Positions 18,182-27,620 of a stretch of 50,432 bases of DNA are shown here, in pieces (position 1 is the first letter of the stretch; every line of letters starts with the position of its first letter). Position numbers and translations under genes: made by a program. The stretch comes from Bacteroidota bacterium. Lineage in GTDB: Bacteria > Bacteroidota > Bacteroidia > Chitinophagales > Saprospiraceae. The stretch spans positions 1 to 50,432 of the forward strand of contig JAKQJD010000097.1 of assembly GCA_029561355.1 (NCBI GenBank), given 5' to 3'. Below the pieces are notes generated by a model. That model ran no database searches. It was given only the letters and a program-made list of their open reading frames with translations, and had not been told where the DNA came from.

Positions 18182-20881
18182 TTATTGCCTGATTATTTTT
18201 TTTACCGCCGTCTCCCCTTCATGCCGTATCGTCAAAAAATAGACCCCGGGAACCGGGAATACCGACTTTGAAAATTTCAAGCGCTGCTGTTGGGATTGTA
18301 CGGTTTTCCGGTAAAAAACCTTTCCGTTTGCATCGTATATCTGTACATCCATTTTTTGCCAATTCTCCGGCACTTCAACCGTTAATTCCTCGCTGATAAC
18401 CGGGTTTGGGAACACAAGAATATCCTGATCCTGGTGAACGTGCATGGTCGGCACAAAATCGGCTTTGCCTATTTCCCAAATGTCCATATTTACGATTTCA
18501 GCGCTGCCGCCGAGGGTGAATATTTCCATGCCATTGCTTGTGCCGGCTGGGAATATCTGATTGCTCATCATGGTTTTGCCGCCATTGCCGAATATTTCAA
18601 TGGATGAATTATCCACCAAAATATGCAGTTGGATTTGCCCGTTTCCCAGCTGTAGCGTGGCTTTTTGGAGCATGGCAAAAATGGCATTATCCGTCAATTC
18701 ACCCGAATTGCTCCGGTCGAAAAGGAGCGTTTCGGAAGCAATATCATACGTTAAAACCGTCTCGTCGCCGTTGCTGCCTTTCCTGAATATAAAGCCGATC
18801 TGGTCGGCCGTGCCGACATTTATAGTGGCTTCAATCTCATACGTTTGATATTGCAAAGCATCAAAAACCGGCTTGATATCGCTGATTGCCGCATTTTGAA
18901 AATGCGTGTTGCCCAGGCGCAACGCCTGCAATTCTTCGACGGGATTTTGCGTCAAAATAAGATTGCCATTGGCGGAAGCCAAACCAACCGTTCTCGGCAC
19001 GGACATCATGCCCCGCCAAGGCGCAGTCGGGACCTGTGCGGCATAATCCCAATTATTCATCCATGCCAGCCATATTCTCCTGCCGTCTGCCGCCGGAATA
19101 TCGGAATAGGATTGCGCGGCATAAAAGTCTTTTCCATAATCTACTTGATCATAAGTGCCATTTTTTTGCGGCTGGTTGCTTTGTATGATATGGTCAATAT
19201 TGAGGTGTCCCCAGCCACCGGTCACGCTGTCCACAATTTCGATAAATGCTGTTTGACCGATATAATTTTCAACGTTCCAGTTATCCCATTTTAACGTTTC
19301 GGCGTTGCTGCCGGTGCTTTGCGCAATGGTTTGGCCGTTGATTTTCAGCCGGATAAATGTACCGTTGGGGTGATTGCCGCCGCCAATCAGAAAGCTAATG
19401 TATTGGCTATCAATGGTAAATGTGGCAGAGGTTAATTTACCTTGCGGAGCGTCGCCGCCGAGGAACGAATTAATCAACCTGGTGCCTAAATATCCGGTGA
19501 CTGCCTGTTGATTGGGCAAGGCGCCCATTGCCGGGGCGCTTCCAAAGGCATTTCCGGCAACCGTCCAACCCGAATAATTGCCGTCTTCAAAATCATCAAG
19601 AATAGCACCATTGGGTGGCAATGCCTGCGACATGGATTGGTCAGACTGAAAAATATGGTCAACCTGGATATGACCAAATCCGCCGGTAGCATTGTCCACT
19701 ATTTTTATTTGCGCCATTTGGCCTAAGAAATTCTGCGTGTTCCAGGTCGTCCATTTGAGATATTCATCGTTTTGCCCAGTCGTGGTAAATTTCGTTTGAC
19801 CGTTGACTATCAATTGGATGTTTGCATTAGCTAAATTATTTCCGCCACCTATTTTGAAATTGATATAGTTATGGGTAATGGTAAAATTGGGCGAGACAAG
19901 CATGCCTGTTGCCGGGTCGCCACCATAAAAAGAATTGGCTATTCCATTGCCAAAAAAACCGCTCACCGGCAGTTGATTTGGCAATGAACCGGCTGCTGGC
20001 GCCGTGCCAAACGCCGTGCCTGTTGCCGTCCAAGTGCCATATCCATTTTCAAAATCCGCGAGCAAAATGCCCGGCGGCAATTGGTCTGCCGTCTGCGCCG
20101 GATATTTATCGGCGGTAAATAGATTGCCGTCAAAATCGCCGGTGAAATATTGCCCCAAACCGGGCCCAATGCTCACTTGCAGCACCCATTTTATATTGGA
20201 CGTGTCGCCGTCCACCGGCAGCGGGAAAAAATCGGGACATTCCCAGGCCCCGTCCAGGTTGCCCACTTCTCCGAAGTCTTGCAGGAATTGCCAGTTTTTT
20301 AAATCGGGCGATTTGTAAAACCGTATGCGGTGCTTGGAAGACAATGCGACAACCATTATCCATTGCTGGCTTGGCTCGTGCCAAATTACTTTCGGGTCTC
20401 GAAAATCATCGTTGAATAAATTTAAAACCGGGTTGCCACTATAATTTGTCCAGGTGCGCCCTTTGTCGTTGCTGTATGCCACATATTGACGCTGTATGTT
20501 ACTTGCTGCCGTATAGATGGCCACCATAGGCGGCTGATTATCGATGCCAAAACCGCTGGTATTGTTCCAATCCACGACGACGCTGCCGGAAAAAGCAAGT
20601 ATATTTCCATAGACCGGAATGGCGACGGGTAATTGCTCCCAATTCACCAAATCCGTGCTCACGGCGTGCCCCCAACTCATATTTCCCCATTGTGAGCCGA
20701 GGGGATTGTATTGGTAAAACAGGTGGTATTCGCCTTCAAAATATACCAGCCCGTTGGGGTCGTTGAGCCAATTTTTTTCGGGCGTAAAATGAAATGCCGG
20801 ACGATATAACTCATTGTAATTTTGGGAAAATATAACCCAGGTTTGCACGAGACATATTGTAAGGAAGAATGCTTTTTTCAT
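18182..20881 (-). CDS. GH32 fructan hydrolase with two inserted domains and a T9SS sorting tail
   Basis: This 899-residue protein carries a signal peptide (1-20). The GH32 catalytic motifs are intact: WLNDPNG with nucleophile D41, FRDPK (160-164) and the acid/base E214 in WECPD. After QYFTGDFDGNLF the propeller is interrupted by two tandem copies of a domain of about 140 residues (about 273-414 and 427-568). It resumes with DYGKDFYAAQSYSD, GRRIWLAWMNNWDYA and PWRGMMSVPR. A GH32 C-terminal sandwich and a type A T9SS tail (VFPNPVISEELTVE ... PGVYFLTIRHEG) complete it. It should be a surface or secreted beta-fructosidase or levanase. It follows the FG-GAP gene by 8 bases and precedes the second tailed GH32 by 50 bases, so the three are co-transcribed. 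Confidence 0.93.
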   Translation of the reverse strand: MKKAFFLTICLVQTWVIFSQNYNELYRPAFHFTPEKNWLNDPNGLVYFEGEYHLFYQYNPLGSQWGNMSWGHAVSTDLVNWEQLPVAIPVYGNILAFSGSVVVDWNNTSGFGIDNQPPMVAIYTAASNIQRQYVAYSNDKGRTWTNYSGNPVLNLFNDDFRDPKVIWHEPSQQWIMVVALSSKHRIRFYKSPDLKNWQFLQDFGEVGNLDGAWECPDFFPLPVDGDTSNIKWVLQVSIGPGLGQYFTGDFDGNLFTADKYPAQTADQLPPGILLADFENGYGTWTATGTAFGTAPAAGSLPNQLPVSGFFGNGIANSFYGGDPATGMLVSPNFTITHNYINFKIGGGNNLANANIQLIVNGQTKFTTTGQNDEYLKWTTWNTQNFLGQMAQIKIVDNATGGFGHIQVDHIFQSDQSMSQALPPNGAILDDFEDGNYSGWTVAGNAFGSAPAMGALPNQQAVTGYLGTRLINSFLGGDAPQGKLTSATFTIDSQYISFLIGGGNHPNGTFIRLKINGQTIAQSTGSNAETLKWDNWNVENYIGQTAFIEIVDSVTGGWGHLNIDHIIQSNQPQKNGTYDQVDYGKDFYAAQSYSDIPAADGRRIWLAWMNNWDYAAQVPTAPWRGMMSVPRTVGLASANGNLILTQNPVEELQALRLGNTHFQNAAISDIKPVFDALQYQTYEIEATINVGTADQIGFIFRKGSNGDETVLTYDIASETLLFDRSNSGELTDNAIFAMLQKATLQLGNGQIQLHILVDNSSIEIFGNGGKTMMSNQIFPAGTSNGMEIFTLGGSAEIVNMDIWEIGKADFVPTMHVHQDQDILVFPNPVISEELTVEVPENWQKMDVQIYDANGKVFYRKTVQSQQQRLKFSKSVFPVPGVYFLTIRHEGETAVKKIIRQ
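19178..19603 (-). repeat. Inserted GH32 domain, second tandem copy
   Basis: Residues about 427-568 repeat the preceding domain: DDFEDGNYSGWTVAGNAFG at the start and SVTGGWGHLNIDHI at the end. A short linker (QSMSQALPPNGA) separates it from the first copy. Confidence 0.8.
19640..20065 (-). repeat. Inserted GH32 domain, first tandem copy
   Basis: Residues about 273-414 begin LLADFENGYGTWTATGTAFG and end NATGGFGHIQVDHI. It lies directly after the propeller strand containing GDFDGNLF. Position and sequence match the single insert of the neighbouring GH32 gene. Confidence 0.8.
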
Positions 20882-20889
20882 GGTTGAAT

Positions 20890-23800
20890 TTATTTTTCTG
20901 ATTTCTCTTTAAAAAACCTCGCCTTCTCATTATTCAAAAGCACCACCACCCGCCGCTCGGCCCCTGCCTGCACCGCCAATATTTGCCGTACCTCTCCTTT
21001 CACAAATAAGCCCGACGCCCGGTTGTCTATTCGCTCGAAACGACCTCCGCCGGCGTTCAGCAACACGTGCCCAAAGCTGGCGTCAAGCCTAGAAAATTGC
21101 GGCATAAAACCGCTGTCATTGCCGCCGAGCAACAGGTCTTTTTTGCCGTCGCCGTTCAGATCTTCACACAAAATGCCGTGGACGCTCGAAAGCTGCGCCT
21201 CGGCGGGAAGCGCCTGAACAGACCAGCCCCCCTTGCCGTCGTTGAGGGCGATTGCCGAAGAAAAATAATTGCCTTCCAGCACGAGCGCCTTGTCCAGCAC
21301 CTCCGCAGGGAACAGTTCTTGTATGGACTTTTTGGCAAAATCAGCGTGTTTCAGGTTTTGCTTTTTCAAGCCGGGCAACTGCGCCGTCAGTTCTTTTTTC
21401 AGCGCAATAGTCACGTCCCTGCCCCCGATGTGGCGGGTCAGTATTTGTTCAACCGCTCCGTTGTCGTCGAAATCGCTGACCCAAAGTTTGGCGGGCTGCT
21501 CTTTCGTGCCGGTGAAGTAGAAGTTTTCGCCCCGGTTACCCAAAATCAAATCCTGGTCGCCGTCGCCGTCCAGGTCTTCGCTTTCGACGGCGTACCACCA
21601 GCCTTTTAGAGCGGTGAGCGCGGGAGAGCGGGAGAGGGTGAGCTTATTCGCTTGAATTTCAAAGATTTGCGGACCTGCCCATTCACCGACGACGACCAAT
21701 TCAGGGCGCTCGTCGCCGGTTATGTTGACCCATTTGGCGGCGGTGACCATGCCGAGGCGGGAGAAATCGGGCGCTGCCTGTTTTGCCACGTTTTTGAAAT
21801 TGCCGCTGCCGTCATTTTGCAATAAAAAATGCTTGGGCGGCACACCGTACTTCCCCGGTACGCTGCGGCTGCCGACAAACAAATCGAGGTCGCCGTCTGC
21901 GTCAAAATCGAGCGGCACGACGACGGCAGCGTTGAAGCCGGTGGTCGGCAGTGCTTGGTCGTTTCTTGCAAAAAAACCCTTGCCGTCGTTGAGGTACAGC
22001 CTCGCATTGAGCAGGCGGGAACCCGTCGGGCGGTGGTTGCCGCCGGAGCCGACTGCCAAATCCGGGTCGCCGTCGCCGTCGGCGTCAAAAAAGGCGAGCG
22101 CCGTGTCTTCAAAATCTGCGTCTTTTTCAAAGGCCGGCTGGCGGGAGGGCTGAAAATCTCCGCCCGGCGCTTGCAGATAAAGTTGCCCCGGCTGGCCGCT
22201 TGCCCCACCGATAAAAATGTCTTCCAAACCATCGCCATTCACGTCGGCGGCTGCACCTCGTGCGCCTTCCCTCGACACTTTGCGGTACGCCAAACCCTCT
22301 TGGTAAAAATCAACAAAATCATCTTCCCGGTGAGCGGCAAAGGGGCTGGCAATTTCTTCAAATAGCACCTGCTTATTTGGTTGAAAATCAAATAGTCCGC
22401 TCGTTGCAATACCGGTTGCATTTTCCCGTGAAATCAGCAGAATGGTATCGGTGGGCGGGTTTTTCAAGACTGTCTTTTTCAGGTCGTGCCAGATGACTAC
22501 GACCGAGTCCACCGCTGCATTTTGCCCCAGGCCAAACACCATTTTGTAGTCCACCGACGACTGATAACCACGGGTAGGCATGAGTTGGCAATTTAATATT
22601 TGAGCGCCTTGATGCACAAAAACCTTCGAGCCGACGGCGAAGGTGTTTTGCCCGTTGCCCTTGAGTTGCAGGGTAAGGAAGTGGTTTTTCAGCAGCTCCT
22701 GCGAGCGGTTTCGGTAGAGAAAAGCCTCTTGGTTCACGTTGTTGACGACGAGGTCGAGGTCGCCGTCGTTGTCGAGGTCGGCATACGCTGCGCCGTTGGC
22801 AAAATTAGGCGCATCGAAGCCCCATGCCATGCCGACATCTTCAAAAGTGGGCGCCTGTCCCGAACCTTTGGTGCCGCCCCGGTTGCGGAAGGCTTTGTCA
22901 GGAAGCGGCACGGAAGGCGCTTTGCCGACAAGGCTCATGAAAGGCTCTTTTATGCCGGTCTGCTGCATCTTTTGAATTAACTCTTGGGCAAAAAAGTCGG
23001 TAAAGTCCTGGTCAGCAACGTCTTGAAGGATGCCATTGCAAACGTAAATGTCTCGCCAGCCGTCGTTGTCCATGTCGAAAAGCAGCGCGCCCCAGCTCCA
23101 GTCGGTGGCTGCGACGCCGCTGAAATGGGCTGTTTCGGTGAACACGCCGCCACCCGTCGAAGCAGCCTGAACCGGGGTGAAAATTTGCAGGCAGTTCTGC
23201 ATGTATTGATGATAAAAACCCCGCTTGATCTTGAGGTCGGAGAGGCTGTAGCTGTCGAATTGTGTGGTGGTTTTCAGGCGCAGGTCGTCGCCGGGCAGCA
23301 TTTCGGTGACGAAAATATCGGGGTAGCCGTCGTTGTTCACGTCCGCCATGTCTGCGCCCATACTTGCCTGGGGCAAGTGCTGCATCCATTTTTCGATTTC
23401 CTCCCGGAAAGTGCCGTCGCCGTTGTTGAGGTAGAGGTAGTCCCGCTCGTAAAAATCGTTGGAAATATAGAGGTCGGGCAGGTGGTCGCCATTGATGTCG
23501 CCGACGGTGATGCCCAATCCAAAGCCGATAAGGCTGCCGTAAATGCCTGCTTGCCGGGTTACATCGGTGAATTTCACCTTCCCGTTCCCGCCGGGCGGGG
23601 AATCGTTTCGCAGGAGTTTGTCGCCGCCGCCTTTCAGAAATTCCGGCACTTGCCAATCTGCTGCATATCGTTCCCGGTCGCTGCTATAATTCAACTTATT
23701 AACAGGCATAAAGCTGTTGTTGAGAATATAGCAATCGAGGTCGCCGTCGAGGTCGTAGTCAAAAAAGGCAGCGTGGGTGGTGTAGCCTGTTTCGTCCAAG

Positions 23801-24288
23801 CCATATTCGGCTGCTTTTTCCGTAAAAGTGAGGTCGTGGTTATTGATAAATAATTCCTTCGTGCGGTCAGATTCTTTGACATATCCGGCATTGCAAACAA
23901 ATATATCGAGCCAGCCGTCGGCATTAATGTCCGCCATAACGACGCCGGTGCTCCAGACTTTCGAGCCGCCAACGCCCGCTTTTTCCGTAATATCTTCAAA
24001 TTGGAAATTTCCTTTGTTAAGGTACAGGCGATTTTTGCCCATGTTGGAGGTGAAAAAAATATCGGTCAGCCCGTCGTTGTTGATGTCGCCGAGGGCGACG
24101 CCACCGCCATTGTAGAAATTGCGGTAGTTGAAAATATTGAAGTCTTCCGTGTTTTCAACGGTATTGACGAAGTCAATGCCGGAGTGGGCGGCGGGGATTT
24201 TTTCGAATAATGGCGGGGATTTCTGCCCGGTTTGGCAGGCGGAGAGGAAGTAAAAAGAGAAAAAAGAAAAGTATAAAGTGCGAGACAT
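20890..24288 (-). CDS. Giant FG-GAP/VCBS-repeat lipoprotein with ASPIC/UnbV domain
   Basis: This 1132-residue lipoprotein (lipobox FLSAC, C18) is full of calcium-binding FG-GAP loops of the DxDxDGxxD type. At least twelve are seen, for example DINNDGLTDIF, DMDNDGWRDIY, DLDNDGDLDLV, DADGDGDPDLA and DLNGDGKKDLL. The middle (about residues 530-620, with VGSKVFVHQG and GYQSSVDYKMVFGLG) is an ASPIC/UnbV domain, as in CRTAC1-like proteins. The product is probably a surface beta-propeller that binds sugar or protein. Such lipoproteins are common beside SusC/SusD pairs, but their job is not settled. The gene starts a second cluster after the hairpin behind the SusE-position gene and leads directly into the two tailed GH32 genes. 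Confidence 0.9.
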   Translation of the reverse strand: MSRTLYFSFFSFYFLSACQTGQKSPPLFEKIPAAHSGIDFVNTVENTEDFNIFNYRNFYNGGGVALGDINNDGLTDIFFTSNMGKNRLYLNKGNFQFEDITEKAGVGGSKVWSTGVVMADINADGWLDIFVCNAGYVKESDRTKELFINNHDLTFTEKAAEYGLDETGYTTHAAFFDYDLDGDLDCYILNNSFMPVNKLNYSSDRERYAADWQVPEFLKGGGDKLLRNDSPPGGNGKVKFTDVTRQAGIYGSLIGFGLGITVGDINGDHLPDLYISNDFYERDYLYLNNGDGTFREEIEKWMQHLPQASMGADMADVNNDGYPDIFVTEMLPGDDLRLKTTTQFDSYSLSDLKIKRGFYHQYMQNCLQIFTPVQAASTGGGVFTETAHFSGVAATDWSWGALLFDMDNDGWRDIYVCNGILQDVADQDFTDFFAQELIQKMQQTGIKEPFMSLVGKAPSVPLPDKAFRNRGGTKGSGQAPTFEDVGMAWGFDAPNFANGAAYADLDNDGDLDLVVNNVNQEAFLYRNRSQELLKNHFLTLQLKGNGQNTFAVGSKVFVHQGAQILNCQLMPTRGYQSSVDYKMVFGLGQNAAVDSVVVIWHDLKKTVLKNPPTDTILLISRENATGIATSGLFDFQPNKQVLFEEIASPFAAHREDDFVDFYQEGLAYRKVSREGARGAAADVNGDGLEDIFIGGASGQPGQLYLQAPGGDFQPSRQPAFEKDADFEDTALAFFDADGDGDPDLAVGSGGNHRPTGSRLLNARLYLNDGKGFFARNDQALPTTGFNAAVVVPLDFDADGDLDLFVGSRSVPGKYGVPPKHFLLQNDGSGNFKNVAKQAAPDFSRLGMVTAAKWVNITGDERPELVVVGEWAGPQIFEIQANKLTLSRSPALTALKGWWYAVESEDLDGDGDQDLILGNRGENFYFTGTKEQPAKLWVSDFDDNGAVEQILTRHIGGRDVTIALKKELTAQLPGLKKQNLKHADFAKKSIQELFPAEVLDKALVLEGNYFSSAIALNDGKGGWSVQALPAEAQLSSVHGILCEDLNGDGKKDLLLGGNDSGFMPQFSRLDASFGHVLLNAGGGRFERIDNRASGLFVKGEVRQILAVQAGAERRVVVLLNNEKARFFKEKSEK

Positions 24289-24441
24289 AGTAAAGGAGAA
24301 ATTATTACCGTTAATTTAAAACCGCACGTATTTTTCCGAAAAAATGCCGTCTTATTTTATGCACTTGATTAATAACCGGAAGAATTATAGCCTCCGTTTT
24401 TGCGCCTAACTAAAGGAAAGGAAGCAATTGAAGAGCGGTGA

Positions 24442-24464
24442 TTATGGGAAAATTTTTCCCATAA
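24442..24464. promoter_or_regulatory. 23-base palindrome upstream of the FG-GAP gene
   Basis: TTATGGGAAAA (24442-24452) and its exact inverse TTTTCCCATAA (24454-24464) flank one central base. It lies about 155 bases upstream of the FG-GAP start, in a gap of 266 bases. It may be an operator or a small hairpin; no exact second copy was noticed upstream of SusC or the transporter. No good -7 box was found in this gap. Confidence 0.4.
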
Positions 24465-24494
24465 AAATCATCTGTATTTATTGAGGAAGGTGCA

Positions 24495-24550
24495 AAAGAT
24501 AAGTTATGAAGTTGCCGGGCAAATGCCCGGCAACTTCATAACTTATCTTT
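24495..24550. terminator. Perfect 27-base-arm hairpin after the SusE-position gene
   Basis: Bases 24495-24521 pair perfectly with 24524-24550 around two unpaired bases, with GCCGGGCA at the tip. It starts 3 bases past the stop codon of the SusE-position lipoprotein gene (minus strand). It could end the susCD transcript, protect its 3' end, or lower expression of the downstream FG-GAP and GH32 genes. Confidence 0.7.
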
Positions 24551-24553
24551 AGC

Positions 24554-25792
24554 CTATTTCGTTGAAAGATAACTGATCGTATTCTTCGTCAGCCTGTCAA
24601 TATTCCCCTGATGCACGTTCAGTCCTTCCGGATTGATTGTGCCCTGGTTGTTTTGATTGTACTCGATGCCGCCGATGCCCTGAAAAATGGCAGTGCCCTG
24701 GAACTCACTATTAGGTTTCAACTCCATGATTCCTGTCATGAAGTAGTCGTTGATGCCACCCCAAGTGCCCAGCCATTCTGCGTTATTCCTGGAAGTGAAC
24801 GCATTGTAAACATTCGGATTTTCGTTAAAACCCACGGTCGGGTCAATGGGGACACCCAACATATCCACCATGTATTCCGGTACTTTTTCAATCACGTAGT
24901 TGTGGTCTTCCCGCCAGCCTGGGCCAAGCACCGGAAATTCCTTCCGACCGTCCACATTGTTCATTGGGATGCCCGCATAAATGGGGTGAACGCTCTGGTC
25001 GTGCGTCTTGGCAATGTTCGTGTTGATCGTCCAGGTGTCGCCATTTTCGAAACCGCCACCGCCGCCGATGACTCGGGAGTATTGATCCGTAATGCGTCCC
25101 AAGTCCCAGAGATATTGATTGGCGTAGCCGGCGAGGTAGAGGTTTCCGCCTGCTTTGTACCAGTTTTTAATGGCATTCAGCACGTCCGGGTCTTGCGAGT
25201 CGGCGGGCAATTGGAACGCATCGTTGCGGTCGTAGTAGAACCATAAAACCTTGTACTGGCTTAAGTCAACCGTGCCGTTTTTGATGTCCTGGAAAGAGAC
25301 ATATTTTGCCACATCCTCGGCATAATTGGCAAAAAACCAATCGGCGGCTGCCTTCACGTCGTCTTCTTCGATGCCCTGACGGGTGGGGGCGTCGCTCAAA
25401 AAGCCGGTGATGCAGCGGACACTGGCGGTCACCGTCCAGTTGCTGAACAGGTTGCCGTTGACCAAGGTGTAAGTGACCGGAACCGAGAGATTGACCACCT
25501 CGCCGGAGGCAGGTTTCGTCGCATTGCCCGCAGAAACAGCGAGCATTGGCGTGACAGCGGACAAGTTGGTGCCGCAGGGGAACGTGACATTGACCGTGCG
25601 TTTTTCCTCGTCAATGATGACTTCTTCTGCGCCGGGCGCGATGAAGTCGGTGATGAGCAGGGTTTTGTTCGGGTCAATGTCCAAATCGGTGCCTGCAAGC
25701 AAGTCGTCTTTGCAGGCGCTGAAGCTGATGGCCAAAGCGAAAAGCGCCAGGGCAATCATGCTGCGGTAATGCGCAAGGATATTTTTCATCAT
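24554..25792 (-). CDS. SusE-position surface lipoprotein, DUF4960-like
   Basis: This 412-residue lipoprotein (lipobox SFSAC, C27) follows susD. Residues about 35-128 look like an Ig-like N-terminal domain. The rest begins FLSDAPTRQGIEEDDVKAAADWF and has ADSQDPDVLNAIKNWYKAGG followed by GNLYLAGYANQYLWDLGRI. From memory this pattern matches the DUF4960-type region of the levan-binding lipoprotein in the Bacteroides thetaiotaomicron levan locus; I could not run a search. The expected role is fructan binding at the cell surface beside SusD. Two adjacent ATG codons (25792 and 25789) are equivalent starts. It ends in the perfect hairpin at 24495-24550. Confidence 0.8.
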   Translation of the reverse strand: MMKNILAHYRSMIALALFALAISFSACKDDLLAGTDLDIDPNKTLLITDFIAPGAEEVIIDEEKRTVNVTFPCGTNLSAVTPMLAVSAGNATKPASGEVVNLSVPVTYTLVNGNLFSNWTVTASVRCITGFLSDAPTRQGIEEDDVKAAADWFFANYAEDVAKYVSFQDIKNGTVDLSQYKVLWFYYDRNDAFQLPADSQDPDVLNAIKNWYKAGGNLYLAGYANQYLWDLGRITDQYSRVIGGGGGFENGDTWTINTNIAKTHDQSVHPIYAGIPMNNVDGRKEFPVLGPGWREDHNYVIEKVPEYMVDMLGVPIDPTVGFNENPNVYNAFTSRNNAEWLGTWGGINDYFMTGIMELKPNSEFQGTAIFQGIGGIEYNQNNQGTINPEGLNVHQGNIDRLTKNTISYLSTK

Positions 25793-25892
25793 GATGAATT
25801 AAAAATTTGGGAGAACCGCCTTTGCGAAAGGCTTAAACTTTCGGAAAGACGGCTCTCGAAGAAGAATTTTCAGGTTCGTGCAGCGGGGGTTT

Positions 25893-27602
25893 TTAGTACC
25901 CCGGATTTTGCTGGTAAAGCCCTGCCGAAAGATTGATTTGCGTCTGCGGGATGGGCATGTATTCGTTTTTGCCGGCCTGGAAATTGGCATCGTTCAGGTA
26001 CGGACGCCGGGTGCGCTCGACCGAGAGATAGCCGTCCAGCCACTGCTTCGCAATTCCCCAGCGCACCAGGTCAAAAAAGCGGTGCCCTTCCAAGCCCAAC
26101 TCCAAGCGGCGCTCGAAACGCAGCGCCTGCCGTGCATGGTCTTGCGAAGCAAAAGCCGCGTAAGGCTGCACATTGTAAATGCCGGCGCCATTCAAACGAC
26201 CCACGCTGTTGGCGGCACGGTCACGGATTTGATTGATAATCGGCAAGGCTTCGCTCTGCCTGCCCAACTCGATGAGCGCCTCGGCTTTCCACAACAGCAC
26301 GTCCGCGTAGCGGATGAGCACGTCGTTTTTGGAGGTAATGGTGAACGGACCGTTCGCCGCCCGGCAGGGGCAATCGGGGTGCTCCAGTTCTTTCATCGAA
26401 GCGTAGTTGCCATAGGTGGCAGGGTCACGTGCCCAAGAGTCGCCTTGAGCGATGTAGGAAGGGTCGTACTTGAACGGCTTGCCTTGCTGCACCACCGTGT
26501 GGTCGAGGCGGGGGTCAACCGGGTCGGCGGCGGCGATGTAATTAGCATCGTTGTAGGTGTCCAACAGCGGCAGTCCGTCCGCGCCGGTTTTGAAAGAATT
26601 GACAAAATTCTGGGTCGGCACATGGAAGCCGCAGCAGCCAAATTCCGCCGATTGCGGGTAGTTCAGCGCCGACGCCCAGGTGCCACGACCGTCGGGTGAG
26701 CCGTCGTTAATCGAACGTTGAATGGCAAAAACCGACTCCTTTCCATTCTCGAATTCGTATAGGAAATTTTCGGCAAAATCGCCTTGCAAACCATACTTGC
26801 CGGAGCCTTCAATTTGCGTCACGAGGCTCACCACTTCCTCCAATTTGGCAGCGTCCACCCTCGTCACCTGATTTTGGTCGTTCTGCTCGTAGGCTTGATA
26901 CAACAGCGTTTTGGCTAAATAAGCCATTGCCGTGTACTTGTTTGCCCTGCCCACCTGGCTTTGCGTTTCGGGCAAATTGGCAACGCCAAACCGAAACTCG
27001 TCGGCGATTTTCGTCCACAGCTCCTGGTCGGTCAAGTCCACGTTGGAGACCTTCAGAATGTCTTCGACCGCCACGTTTTCATCAATGTATGGAACGCGCT
27101 TGAAGTGGATTTTCAGGTCAAAATAGGAATGCCCCCGCAGGAAACGCAGCTCCGCTTCCCGCGCTTTTTTCAGGGGATATTGCGCTTCGGTCACTTGGTT
27201 CAAAACCGCAAGCGCCGTATTGCAGCGGGAAATACCAGTGAATTGGCGCTCCCATTTTTTGTTGTTCAAATCAATCAAATCCGGCGGAAAAGTGGACATG
27301 TCCGCAACCAGCGGTGTGTAAACAGACAGGGCGTGGTAGGCGAAAATATCGCCGGCGCCGTTGCCACCTTTGTGAGCGTCGCCGGCCCGCAGGTTGCCGG
27401 TCGTCCAGAGGTAGTTGGGCGCAGTGTAGTGGTCGTTGCCGAGCCAGGAATAGGCGGCAATCACCAGCCCATCAATGTTTTCGATGTTGATAACCTGGCC
27501 TTCGCTCAAAACGCCCTTGGGCGTTTCTTCGAGGAAATCCTTGCAGCTTGCAAAGCCGAAGGCGAGCAGCGTCAGGAGGAGTAGTTTATGAATGAATTTC
27601 AT
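25893..27602 (-). CDS. SusD/RagB family nutrient-binding outer-membrane lipoprotein
   Basis: This 569-residue SusD-like lipoprotein (lipobox FGFASC, C20) has the usual size and landmarks. These are KDFLEETPKG after the lipid cysteine, TPR-like helices in the first half (AREAELRFLRGHSYFDLKIH), and the conserved C-terminal block RYADVLLWKAEALIELGR with RFERRLELGLEGHRFFDLVRWG. SusD forms the lid of the SusC channel and binds oligosaccharides. The ATG at 27602 lies 18 bases downstream of the susC stop, so the two are co-transcribed. Context says the ligand is fructan oligosaccharide. Confidence 0.96.
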   Translation of the reverse strand: MKFIHKLLLLTLLAFGFASCKDFLEETPKGVLSEGQVINIENIDGLVIAAYSWLGNDHYTAPNYLWTTGNLRAGDAHKGGNGAGDIFAYHALSVYTPLVADMSTFPPDLIDLNNKKWERQFTGISRCNTALAVLNQVTEAQYPLKKAREAELRFLRGHSYFDLKIHFKRVPYIDENVAVEDILKVSNVDLTDQELWTKIADEFRFGVANLPETQSQVGRANKYTAMAYLAKTLLYQAYEQNDQNQVTRVDAAKLEEVVSLVTQIEGSGKYGLQGDFAENFLYEFENGKESVFAIQRSINDGSPDGRGTWASALNYPQSAEFGCCGFHVPTQNFVNSFKTGADGLPLLDTYNDANYIAAADPVDPRLDHTVVQQGKPFKYDPSYIAQGDSWARDPATYGNYASMKELEHPDCPCRAANGPFTITSKNDVLIRYADVLLWKAEALIELGRQSEALPIINQIRDRAANSVGRLNGAGIYNVQPYAAFASQDHARQALRFERRLELGLEGHRFFDLVRWGIAKQWLDGYLSVERTRRPYLNDANFQAGKNEYMPIPQTQINLSAGLYQQNPGY

Positions 27603-27620
27603 TGTCTTTTTTTTAAAAAA

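Noticed and set aside
22984..23853. Plus-strand frame of 289 codons opposite the FG-GAP gene
   Set aside because: Antisense to repeated DxDxDG codons, which gives a repetitive Val-rich translation without any signal or motif.
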